From NCBI GenBank assembly GCA_009746045.1, contig RPFO01000065.1, positions 1,910,924 to 1,974,923 of the forward strand: a DNA stretch of 64,000 bases, written 5' to 3'. This stretch comes from Mesostigma viride. Lineage: Eukaryota; Streptophyta; Mesostigmatophyceae; Mesostigmatales; Mesostigmataceae. Numbering within the stretch: position 1 is the stretch's first letter; every line of letters starts with the position of its first letter. This document shows, piece by piece, positions 33,846 through 44,100 of the stretch. The position numbers and the translations under genes are program-made. The notes beneath the pieces are model-generated. The model searched no databases and was not told where the DNA came from. It was given only the letters and a program-made list of their open reading frames with translations.

Positions 33846-35110
33846 GGTGGCTACGGCACCCATGGCCCTCAGTACCTTGGTTAATTCTGTACCTTTGAAC
33901 GTACGTACCCCTTTTGGGGAATCCGCGCTTCGCGCAATATAAGCGTCTGGCGCTGCCTTGGAGGCGCAGAGCTTTAGTGCCTACATGCCGACGTCACGTC
34001 AATACTCTTAAGGACTTTTGAATGTTTGTGGAAAACTTAGTTTGTCCATACATAGATGACACAGTGCCCAGATTTATTTTGAGCACCGCACTGTCTATGT
34101 AGACGTCACATCACCTGCATGCATGTGGCTGTGAGCATGTTGTGCAAGCAAACAATCCTGTACCGTAGATTTAATTATCAACGGCTGTCCTAGTGTTTTG
34201 CCTTGTTTAAGGCGGCGTGCTTCTCACCTTTCCAATCTACCTTGTTGGTCCGACTCTTCCTTGTTGGTGTCTTGTTGACAGGTCTTGTTGGCCAAGAGTC
34301 GTATCCCTTGTTGGGAATCCCTTGTTGGGAAGGCCTTGTTGGCCACCATACCTCTTGAATTGATGCCTACCTCCCTGTTGGAGACCAACCCCAGAGTAAT
34401 ATATTTAATCAACCGAGCAATATTTTGTTACTGTCATCACATTGGGTAACAAGGGGTCAAGAAAGATCTTTCCTCCTCCACCAGTTTCTTCACACAGTTT
34501 ATGGCATTTCTTTGGAGTACAGTATATCACTCCGTCAGTGCAGGTAGGCAACGTGTTTGTATTCCAGCACTTTTGGCAGCCTTTGATGGCTTGTTATAAT
34601 GCACTATTGTGTTGCATGTCATAGATATCTGTTTACACGCACTGTGTACACGCGCGTAACCCACACACATGTATGAGCACGTTATATTGGGGTAATGGGT
34701 TATCCGGGTGGTCTGACCCAAGGAAACCACCATTAAACTATCCAACTAAGCTGTCCAATGTTGGTATTGAGATTCCCTACCCTCCCTGCGAAGTTAGGGG
34801 GGGGTAGACTTTTCCTTGGGAAAAAAAGATCGTCTTTTGGCCAACTTCAAGGGTAGAGCTATCATCCAAATGCTTTGATAAAGCCATGGTATTATTGCAT
34901 ATTCTTAAAGCCCTTGAAGTGTAGATACTCCTGGTATCTTGGTTCCAAGGGGGTATTTGGCGTTGTGGCCTGCGAGTTATGACTTTTTTCATTTTCAGGG
35001 GTATGAAAGTGCCAAAAATGGGTCAGCGGACTATGGGTTAATTTAAAGTTTACTAATGAAGTGAGACAACTATGACTGGAAATAGTTGTCTTGCTTATGA
35101 ATATTCATCA
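33846..35110. other. no gene recognised
   Basis: The stretch includes a cluster of CTTGTTGG words at 34230-34350 (a degenerate short tandem repeat). Otherwise nothing supportable was seen. Confidence 0.4.
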
Positions 35111-35111
35111 T

Positions 35112-35375
35112 TAACTCCCAACGCATTATACAATCTTTTGAACTATTCCTACTCCTACTTTCAAAGCCCACTATGTAGCCTGGCTTGCCACGCAAAGTGC
35201 TTTCGTCACAAAATATGGCCACATACAAAGTGTACAAGTGGCGACCGTCACGCCACTAGCATGTGACGCTGGTTTTTCAGCAATGTCAGTCGTACATTCC
35301 GTACTATAGCTGCCTAAGGACTAGTGCCGCGCGGCCTGACCAAGGGCAGCCGGCCCACAATTTCCCATTGTTAAT
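35112..35375. repeat. dispersed ~260-bp repeat, copy 2
   Basis: High-identity copy of 18441-18700 in the same orientation, with a few small indels around the ATATGGCCACATACA region. Confidence 0.7.
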
Positions 35376-36204
35376 TTATGACTTAATTGTCTGAGGCCTG
35401 AAACCACCTCGGATGGCGGGACATAAAACCTGCGGCGGTCTCTCTCGTACCATTTTACTAAACTCTTTTTGAAGAAATCCGATTCAATATTTATTGTCAT
35501 GTCCAACATGGGAAAAATTTCGACACAAAGCCATTACAGAATGTACGTAAATGGCACGTGTAAAGCCATTACCGTACGTAACGTACCCTATGGCCGAAGT
35601 TGAAAATTACGCAAAATCGTGACGGTCCGGAAGTGATGCGGCAAAGTTGTCACGCCACGTGCGCATGCAGTTAAGTTGTCCGCAATAATTTGGTCAATGG
35701 TAATGTCTGTCAGGGTCCGCGAGTCAGTGCGGCCGTTAAAGTTGTGCAGAAAATCGCTGCTGCAGTGCCGTGCACATACACCAGCAAGTTTACAGTTTAA
35801 AGTTGCGTAAAGCATTAAGTTTACATCGTCATCAAGTGGCTACAGGACATTGGGCCAGTGTTGGCTTAGAAAGTCGGAGGTCCTGACACAGATTCCAGGC
35901 GGTGCCAGCAAATTTTGTGTGCATTTTTTTTCCGTCACCGGTTTTCTTGCATGCGAATGCTGGTGACCACTGTCAGTCGTCGGACCTCAGTGACCCACGA
36001 TCTTCAGACGCACCCGCGTTGTCCAGTCAGCCAGGTTTCATTTTACAACTTCAAGGTGCTTGCGCGAAGGCCCCATTTTGTTGTAAAGCCGACCAGGGTT
36101 TTTTTTCCCTTTCTAATTCTTCCATGGGAAAATGGCATGTTTCCAAAGGTTGTCGCTAAACCTATAAAAGCGTGTTGCATGTCAAAGGTGACCAGTCACT
36201 AAAA
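35376..36204. other. no gene recognised
   Basis: Short open frames only (up to 95 codons), overlapping in several frames and without domains. Confidence 0.4.
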
Positions 36205-36700
36205 ATATATAAATACTGTCCTCTCAGTACAAACAAACAAATGAAACTGTTACCAAACCATGGTTGGTGTTGAGGCAGCACAGATACTGTCCTCTCACTA
36301 CAAACAAACAAATGAAACGGTTACCAAACCATGGTTGGTGTTGAGGCAGCACAGATACTGTCCTCTCACTACAAACAAACAAATGAAACGGTTACCAAAC
36401 CATGGTTGGTGTTGAGGCAGCACAGATACTGTCCTCTCACTACAAACAAACAAATGAAACGGTTACCAAACCATGGTTGGTGTTGAGGCAGCACAGATAC
36501 TGTCCTCTCACTACAAACAAACAAATGAAACGGTTACCAAACCATCGTTGGTGTTGAGGCAGCACAGATACTGTCCTCTCACTACAAACAAACAAACGAA
36601 ACGGTTACCAAACCATGGTTGGTGTTGAGGCAGCACAGATACTGTCCTTTCAATACAGTGCACAAACAAGAAAAACTGATATACATGTAAAGGACTGATT
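36205..36700. repeat. 71-bp tandem repeat, ~6.5 copies
   Basis: CAGATACTGTCCTCTCACTA recurs at 36281, 36352 and 36423, an exact 71-bp period. Each unit holds an ACAAACAAACAAA run and the near-palindrome CCAAACCATGGTTGG. Copies are almost identical except the first and last. The units are contiguous, with no unique spacers. Confidence 0.9.
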
Positions 36701-36764
36701 GACTTTGAGGCAGCAAAAATTCTGTCCTCCCAAAACCAAGTACTTTAACCTTATACTAAAGCAC

Positions 36765-39235
36765 TAACCCCCACTGTTGACAACTCCATTGATATCAAGG
36801 AGCTTGCTCACCAGCTGCACGTAGCCATGGGTCATGAGACAATGGCTGAGGACCTGGCTAAACGTGTGGGGGGTAGTAGCATGGGAAAACAACTCAGGGA
36901 TGCAGTACAACTGGCTAGACAGCACTGGCAAGACTGTCAGTTCAACAGCCCCAAACCATGCCAAAATGGCAAACTGCAGCCCCATCCTCCACTAGAGGCA
37001 TGATAGTGGGCGATGTACACAATGCACATCAATAAGGATGTCCAACCCTACCTGATCCTAAAAGACTCTTGGTCTGGACAGGTTCACAATCATGGAACCC
37101 CTACCTGGCAAGTCAGCAGGGCAGCTACATACGTGTTGCCTTCATGATTGCTTTACCCAGATTCAATGATCATTCTATCCAGTTGACAGAATTCTGCTTG
37201 ATCAGCAGTTTCCTGTCTGACTGGCTTAGAAGGGTGTAAAGCAGTAGAAATTGCTGGGCTGGAAGATCATGAGGTTCAGGGGGTAATTGAAAGAACCATC
37301 AGATCTGTCAATTAAACCCTACTAGCAAAAAAAAACTCCAAGGATGCTACCTCAGGGGTATACATATTGTGACACTGAGCACTGTGGTGTCATGAAATGT
37401 GCACAACACAATTATGTAAAACATGAGACCTGTCTTGCATGCTAAGTGGGGTGAGGTAATCCCAGCAGGGTTTCAGGCAGGTGTATATCCCCCAGAGGTG
37501 ATATGTAGCACTGTACAACACTGCACGTGCACAAACCTCAGCAAAGCTGGCAGAAAAGGATAAAACCCATCCCAGGCCAGTCTTCCAAAAAGGTGATCAA
37601 GCCCTATATTACAAGGAGAACAGCTTTGGTAAGGTTGGAACTTGGCTCGGTCTAGTTACCATCCGTGGGTTTACCTTGAGCAAGGGCAAGATAGTTGATG
37701 TCAAGCACAATTAAAATGGAAAGCGTCACAGGGTGAGCTGTCAGAGAATAAAGAAGTATTATTTTCCCATGGCATGCGTGCCTGCATGGGGAGGAGTCAT
37801 TAAGCATGGACTCACTACTTTTATCTGGCAATTCCAGCATGCCGAGAAGTACAACTGAGCCACCTTACAACAGTGCTGTTGACAGCACCACAGCACCCTC
37901 TGTGAACCCTTCCACCCTCCGTGAAGCAGGTGCCACTTCACAACCTGGGGGCAGCTTAACCAGGCAAGAGGTAGTGGGTCTGGAACTATTACAATTCGTT
38001 CAAGTGGCCAGCCCGCCGGAGCGGCTGTACAATTTTTCCCAGTGAGCGCGCTGCCAAGTGTACTTGTGGGCAAATTTTTAGGTGCTCCGTCACTTCGAGA
38101 TACTAAAAATTAGGCTACGGTGCGAATTCAGCGAATTTCAGCGAATTTTCAGTCGAACGAAAGGAAGTGACGCCAACTACCAAAACGTTTCCGTTACGAA
38201 TTTTCAGTCCAACACTTTGCGCAAAATGAAGTGACGGCAACTACCAAAACGTTTCCGTTACGAATTTCCCAGTCCAACACTTTGCGCAAAATGAAGTGAC
38301 AGCAACTACCAACACGTTTCCGTTACGAATTTTCAGTCCCACACTTTGCGTAAATTTTAGTAGGGCTACACGCAAGCTACCTTTCGAAATTTTGTGCAAG
38401 TATGGAACGCATTTCATTCGTCCGGAGGAACGCTGCCCGCCAACTACCCCCGTTCAGAAATTTCCATCGAACTTTACTTGAGATTTGGAAATCTGAATGT
38501 CCGCGCAAATTTTAGTAGGGCTGCACGCAAGCTACCTTTCAAAATTTTGCATAAATGGAACGCAATTCATTCGTAAGGAGGAATGCTGCTCGTCAACTGC
38601 CCCCGTTCAGAAAGTTCCGCCGAACTTTACTTGAGATTTGGAAATCTGAACGTGCGGTTGGAGTTTCGCGGGGAAACCCAAGTTCCCCAAGTAATTCACC
38701 AATGACGCGCTTCGAACACTTGCCCGCTAAAACCTAAGCAGCCGCTCCGGCTGGCCACTTAAACGAAACTTGATGGCCCACATCAGACCCAAGGCACCAA
38801 CTTGGCTGCTAACCTTCCAATTTAGAGGTCTAGATTGGCAGTTGCCTTGCAAGCATTACACAGGTCACATAAGCAGCAGGCTGCTGTGGCGGAAGGGCTT
38901 GCAAAAGTCTCAGCTGTGTGCTCTAGTCAGGACCCCTGAACCCTGGCAGTAGACAGTCAGGCACAGGTCAGTGTGATCACTGCACAAGCCATCCCTGGTC
39001 TCGAGATTGCACCATCTCCTTGGGCCCGTGAGTTAGCATATTGGGGCACCAATAGGCTAGTTGGATGTGCACAGGTTGAGGAGACCTTTCCAACGCCATG
39101 CCAACCGCCTCAAACAGACAAGGGACTAAAAAGATATCAGGCTGCCGACCGGTGGGCGGTGGCGGTGCACTCTCAGGGCGCAGTGGACAGGACACACATG
39201 TGGCAGGCAGGGCCTGCACAGGTTTAGCCTGCACC
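36765..39235 (+). pseudogene. decayed retrotransposon copy 3 (integrase to protease-like part)
   Basis: Fragments in several frames match copies 1 and 2 in order. An integrase zinc domain lies at 36775-36965 (LAHQLHVAMGHETMAEDL, then C-F-N-S-P-K-P-C). A block HEVQGVIERTIR at about 37266-37310 corresponds to the integrase E motif. The integrase C-terminal domain is at about 37585-37670 (FQKGDQALYYKENSFGKVG). A protease start AVDSQAQVSVITA lies at about 38945-38985. Stops and shifts are frequent, so it is not functional. Gag, RT and RNase H were not found adjoining. It is interrupted by the inverted-end element at 38002-38760. Confidence 0.7.
38002..38760. mobile_element. ~760-bp element with inverted termini and internal tandem repeats
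   Basis: The left end AAGTGGCCAG...CCGGAGCGGCT (38002-38026) is the inverse of the right end (38740-38760) apart from a 4-nt insertion. Inside are three copies of a 64-65-bp unit (GAAGTGAC at 38164, 38228 and 38293) and two copies of a ~157-bp unit (AAATTTTAGTAGGGCT at about 38352 and 38509). There is no transposase, so it would be a non-autonomous MITE-like insertion into retrotransposon copy 3. A target duplication is not obvious. Confidence 0.55.
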
Positions 39236-40640
39236 ATCACGTGGCTGTGGTACACGGTGTACTGAGGACGCAACAGTCCTGTGGCTAGTTGAAGCCAGTA
39301 GCCAGCCACAAGGTCTGCAAGGATGTGAATCCATGCAGAGCTGTGGCAGGTCCTGAGCTAACCTATAGACGCAGGATTGCCTGAGGTTCCTGTATGTTGC
39401 CTGCAACGAGGATGCAAGGCAATTACGATATGGGGCTCTGGCAAGGTAGCGGTGCACAGCGTTGCTCATGACCGAGGAACAAGGATGGAACGAGGTAGCA
39501 TATAGCTCAAGGCCCAACGAGGCAACGAGCGTCTTCACAAACGAACCTTGGTCGTCACGACGAGTGGCGAGCCTATCGAGGGTCGTGGCCTGGTGTGAGG
39601 ATAAAGGTTGCTAGCCAAGCAGCCTAGGTTCATTCCAGCCAGCAAGACCAGGAGCTCACAAGCTCGCAGACGAGTTGCTGTGCAGGATTTCTCAAGCCAA
39701 AGCTCACTGGAAGTATATGTACAGTAAATATACAGTAGTAGCATGCTCGTTCATGACGTTGATGCGTATTGGTTGAGAACATTTGGTGTGCTTATTGGTT
39801 AACAATATCTGTATGTGCCCTGTATATGAAGTACTCGGCAACCAGCAGCCTGGCAGCCATCTCGTCTGTGGGAACCAGCTGTTTGGCAAGATCTGCAGCT
39901 ACTCCGTTATGAAGAGGAGTTGCTGATGAGGCAGATGAATGAAAAGTTCTGGTTGCAAAATGCGAAGCTGGTACTTCGTCACGGAAACCGGTTCATATAA
40001 TGATTTCGGATTTGTTCTTTCCGTTTTACATCATAATCCCATTCAGGACCCTCGGCATCTGCATGGCTGCTACATAATAACTGAAAGTCGTTGTTGCACT
40101 TGCCTGACTGCACATCGACATGCTATCTATTGCAGCATAAGTCAACAACTATTATCACGCCTTCACTATATATGCGTACGTAGACCTTGCGCGTCTTGCA
40201 TATGCTGGCATAATAATGCATTATTGTTGGCTTTCCCACCAACTTACCACTAATATTATTCCCACATAGGCCCTGAGCCAAACATTTTGTACATACAGTG
40301 TATGTAGGGCTTGTGCTTGATGGAAAGAACCGCTCGCATCTAGTTCTAGTAAAAATCTCAAACAGGGAGTGAACGCCGCGACAAGACCCCAGTCAGGACC
40401 TATAGATAGGCACCGGTCGACCGGGCTGCCCGCTGGTACATGTACTGTACATACTCCCGCAAAAACTAAGTCCAGTTCGCATACTGTCAAAAATACCTGG
40501 GTTTTTTTTCTCGTTTGGTACGCGTATTCCGGTATTTTTACGCGGCCCAGTACGGGTCAGGACTAGCTGTACATACAGCTGTACTTTACAGGCTGGTTAT
40601 TGGCACATGTTGACACTTACCTTGAGCAATCAATGTCTAG
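39236..40640. other. no gene recognised
   Basis: Several 60-110-codon frames overlap on opposite strands without recognisable domains. No ordered repeat was seen. Confidence 0.4.
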
Positions 40641-40644
40641 TACG

Positions 40645-40955
40645 ACTCCAATCGACTCATGTTAACCCGTGGTCAATGTCGCCGCTGGCACAATTGATGT
40701 GCAATCTCAAACTGGCTTTATGTACTCACACAGTCGCCGCGGATTGCATGTTCCCCAGCTCCGGTGGGATGGTGCCACCCAGTTGGTTCTCGCTCAGGTA
40801 CCTGCAAGCACACACATCCAGATGCCGCAGATGGCAAACACATGCACCAACAAGGCATGAGTGTAGGTTGTCAAAGAGATAGCTCTTGACACGTGGCAGC
40901 TGATGGGAGTGCACAGCGTCAGTGAGCGCATGAACCACACTGTGTGAATTATCCA
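40645..40955 (-). repeat. LRR exon module 4
   Basis: Copy of the exon-plus-intron module, truncated relative to modules 1-3. It shares its left flank (CTCATGTTAACCCGTGGTCA) with module 5 at about 42655 and its right flank (AGCTCTTGACACGTGGCAGC) with all modules. Confidence 0.6.
40730..40801 (-). CDS. single-LRR exon, 72 bp (second of group B)
   Basis: Minus-strand exon with acceptor GCTTGCAG and donor GTGAGT (40724-40729). It encodes YLSENQLGGTIPPELGNM followed by QSAAT, an intact LRR unit, phase 2 at both ends. Splicing from 42725-42796 joins GT+G into a valine codon and gives LQSLGEVYLSENQLGGTIPP, preserving the LRR register. Confidence 0.55.
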
Positions 40956-41059
40956 CACGAGAGCTACTTAGACATCAAGGGCAATAATGAAAAGGGGGCA
41001 GGCGGCATCACTATTAAGCGCATCATGTCTACATATTTCTAAGCCCTAGAATGTCCGTG

Positions 41060-42660
41060 GCGTGATTTCTAGCTTATCCATGGGGGAATGGGTGGGGGTC
41101 ATATTGGAACAGCAGGCCCGCTGGAACAAGCGGCATGGCAGTCGGGGGCTCGGCAGGTACGTTGCAGCCACAACAAAGCCAACCTCCGCAGCAACCCCGA
41201 CAGCAGCAGCTGCAGCAGCCTCAGCCTCAGCCATCTGTCGCTCTACCCCAGCGACCCAGGTTTGACTCGTCACGTAGGGAGGACAGGATTACCTTTCCAG
41301 GCTTGCCAGAGGGCTTTATTCAGGAAGATGCCTTGGAATTCCTGTAAGAGAGCACTCTTGGTCGCATGACAATATTCGTGATTGGTTTCCCTCGTTTCGT
41401 GTGTCGAACACTATGCATAAGTTGGCACCTAGCATCTTGAGCCGATGGTACATATGTATGATCGGAATTATGTACAACAATTGTAGGCTAACTAGTGCAC
41501 CTGGCGCACAGGATGTACAGGTATTCACAGAGTTCATGGCTGACCTCAAGGGGTTGTTGACCAAAGGTGAGCACTTATGTACAGGCACTAAAGAGGATTG
41601 GTTGTCCACTTACAAGGTCAACAAAGCAAACTACGTGAGTGACAACGAGAAATACGTATGTATTATACATTGACCGGTCCGATGAGGAGCTAAAAATTAG
41701 CTCAATCCTAAGTATCACGTGCACACCTGGTTGACAATTAGGCAGAATTGGATAAAAACGATAATGCAGTCCTGTTGGCAGGGTGAAAAGACAAGTGGGA
41801 TGACTTCAAGGGGGCAATGTTGTAGATAGAGCAGAGTCTTGAGCCATTCTCCACGGTCAAGGAACCCAAAGTCAACAAGGTACAATTGGGGCGGGGGGGA
41901 ACCAGGAGGGAGCAGGGGTCAGGAATGGAAAAAGCTCATTTCACAAGGTGGTGTCTACATAAGACCTGTGTTCAAAGGCGGTATTCTCACATACTCAGAA
42001 GAATAACAATACTGTTATGTAATTGGGGGGGGGGGGGGCTCCAAGAAGCAAGGGAAGGCTGAGAAGGGGGCTAGGGGGCAAGGGGGGCAAGGGGGGCAAG
42101 GGGGGAGTAAGGCTGGGTCCTCACAGGGGACCGTAACACACGTAAGCCCCATGACTTGTCCTTATATGTACCGCACCAGGTGAGCACTCGTGCTTGCAAG
42201 GGTCATGAGAGATCTGAGCGCTGAAAAGGAAAACCTGACTATGCCTCTGATATTGATGTCTGCCCAGGCTGCTGGGAGGCTTGCCACCGGCATTGCCTGC
42301 AGGGGGGGGGTGCAACAAGCCTCGGAAAGGTCCGAGCAGCGGCTGGTTGCCCCGCCAAACGCAGCGACACTCAGGATGACTGTAAGTCTCCTATTCCCCT
42401 ATTCACAGATGTCAGACCGTGTGCCCTCTATATGCTCAGTGTTGCCTGACAGTGAGGAAGTAGACTGCCCAGGAGCTCGCCTACGTATGACATGTTCAAC
42501 ATTGGCTCAGGGTGGCTCAGGATCCCACTATAGCCTCACTCTAGATGCTGCAACAGATAAGGTCATTTACTATACCAAGTTAGCACAACAGCTACACAAG
42601 GCTACGGGGCATGAAGCAATAGCTGAAAATGTATTAATTACTCTATGTAGCCAACTCATG
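41060..42660 (+). pseudogene. decayed retrotransposon copy 4 (gag to start of integrase)
   Basis: A Gln/Pro-rich N-terminal region (41135-41347: QPPQQPRQQQLQQPQPQ, then RFDSSRREDRITFPGLPEG) is followed at 41521-41670 by a segment (TEFMADLKGLL..KEDWLSTYKVNKANYV) that aligns with the Gag of copy 1. A basic Gly/Gln/Lys tail lies at 42045-42115, and the start of an integrase zinc domain (KLAQQLHKATGHEAIAE) at about 42575-42640. Stops break the frame in several places. It lies entirely within the intron between two LRR exons and ends where LRR module 5 begins. Confidence 0.65.
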
Positions 42661-43085
42661 TTGACCCGTTCTCAATGTTGCCGCCGCCACATTTTGCATT
42701 CTCGAGCTAACTTAAATTACTCACACTTCCCCTAGGGATTGCAAGTTCCCCAGCTCCGGCGGGATGGTGCCGCTTAGTTGGTTCAGGCGCAGCCTCCTGC
42801 GAGCAGACACGTCCAGATGTCACAGATGGCACACGCATATGCACGAATGTTCAAGGCATGAGTGCAGGTTGTCAAATAGATAGCTCTTGACACGTGGCAG
42901 CTGATGGAGCTGTGCACAATGTCAGTGAGCGCATCATGGCACCAAACTTAAGGAATGGGTGCACAGCGTCGATGAGTGCACGTGCACACCAGTGAAACAA
43001 GGAATGCGTACGTGCACACCTCCTAACACATGGACGATGTCGACCCAGCTGATGTGGGGCACAAGCTGTCAGCCAGAAGAGGCAT
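42650..43085 (-). repeat. LRR exon module 5
   Basis: Copy of the exon-plus-intron module, complete on the right to the GCTGATGTGGGGCACA end block near 43050. Confidence 0.6.
42725..42796 (-). CDS. single-LRR exon, 72 bp (first of group B)
   Basis: Minus-strand exon with acceptor GCTCGCAG and donor GTGAGT (42719-42724), encoding LRLNQLSGTIPPELGNLQS. Phase 2 at both ends, like the other four. It is the most upstream LRR exon of the strand in this window; the start of the gene and any signal peptide or other domain were not found. Confidence 0.55.
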
Positions 43086-44100
43086 ATGTACCCCACTATG
43101 TACTACCGGCAATTCACCCCCTTTGGGGGAATAAAACGTGGGTTAAAGGTGGTAAAACGCGGGTAAAAATACTGTACCCTGGTTTTGCCCATGGTAAAAA
43201 TCGGGAAAAAAATAAGGGTACTATTTTACCCTTGAAGGGCAAATTTACCCATGTTTACCCTCTTTTTCCCATGGAATTACGAAAGTTGGAGCCTAGAGTG
43301 GCATGGGAAGCCATGCTATAGTAGGGTTCACAGACTTGGTGCAGACGTGTGCAAGCAAGTGTGGCTGTCAGAGGTGTCGCAAGTGTCAGGTACGTGCACC
43401 CAAACCGCACAAGTTCCATGTGCACACGGAGGCCACAGTTTGAGCGGGGAGCACCAGGGTGAAGTGTGATGTCTTCACGTATGATGAGAGAGACTACGTG
43501 CTGGCTGTAGGCAGGTTAGAACTCCAGGTACAGTACAAGGTGATGGTGCCACTTTCGCAAGTTGAAGGAGCACCTGTGTGATCAATGCACTGCGTCTCAT
43601 CAAGTCCGAATATGACCAGTGTGGTGTCTGCGTTGGGGTGTGACCAGCAGTCTGAGTGTTGTACGTATGAGTGAGGAGGGTGTGGGGAAGACAGAACTTG
43701 CTGGGGTAGCTGGCCACGAGCACCAAGGTCAAGATTGTTGAGGGCCACGAACGGACATCAAAGCAGGTGATGGCATGCATGGAGAAGATGAGGGCAGGCT
43801 TGTACCGGGAGAGGCTGGTGACCTGCAGTGAGGTATGTATAGAGCACTGCCTCAACAACCGTGTTATGGTCATTGTGAAGGTGTTGGGCGGGCAGCTAGG
43901 TGGCAGTCACGCCTACATGGAAGGGAGTAGAGATGGGCCTGTTGTCACCTGAGGCTGTGGAAGAGTACAGGGACTATTTGAGCGATCGTTACGTGCGCAT
44001 GGTATAGCCATGGACGTGCGACGTGGACAGGTTTATGTGCCGTGTGTGAACGCCAGGGTCTGGGCCTACATGGAGGGCAGTCAGGAAAATGGGGCCTATT
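43086..44100. other. possible remnant of unknown coding sequence
   Basis: Contains a Cys-rich segment on the plus strand near 43340-43400 (TCASKCGCQRCRKCQ) and later protein-like stretches (GLYRERLVTCSEVC near 43795) in changing frames. This could be an old transposase or other gene, but I cannot name a family. GGGTAAAA-like words cluster at 43130-43260. Confidence 0.25.

Noticed and set aside
36205-36700. CRISPR-like array of regularly spaced repeats
   Set aside because: The 71-bp units are contiguous and nearly identical with no variable spacers, and the DNA is eukaryotic.
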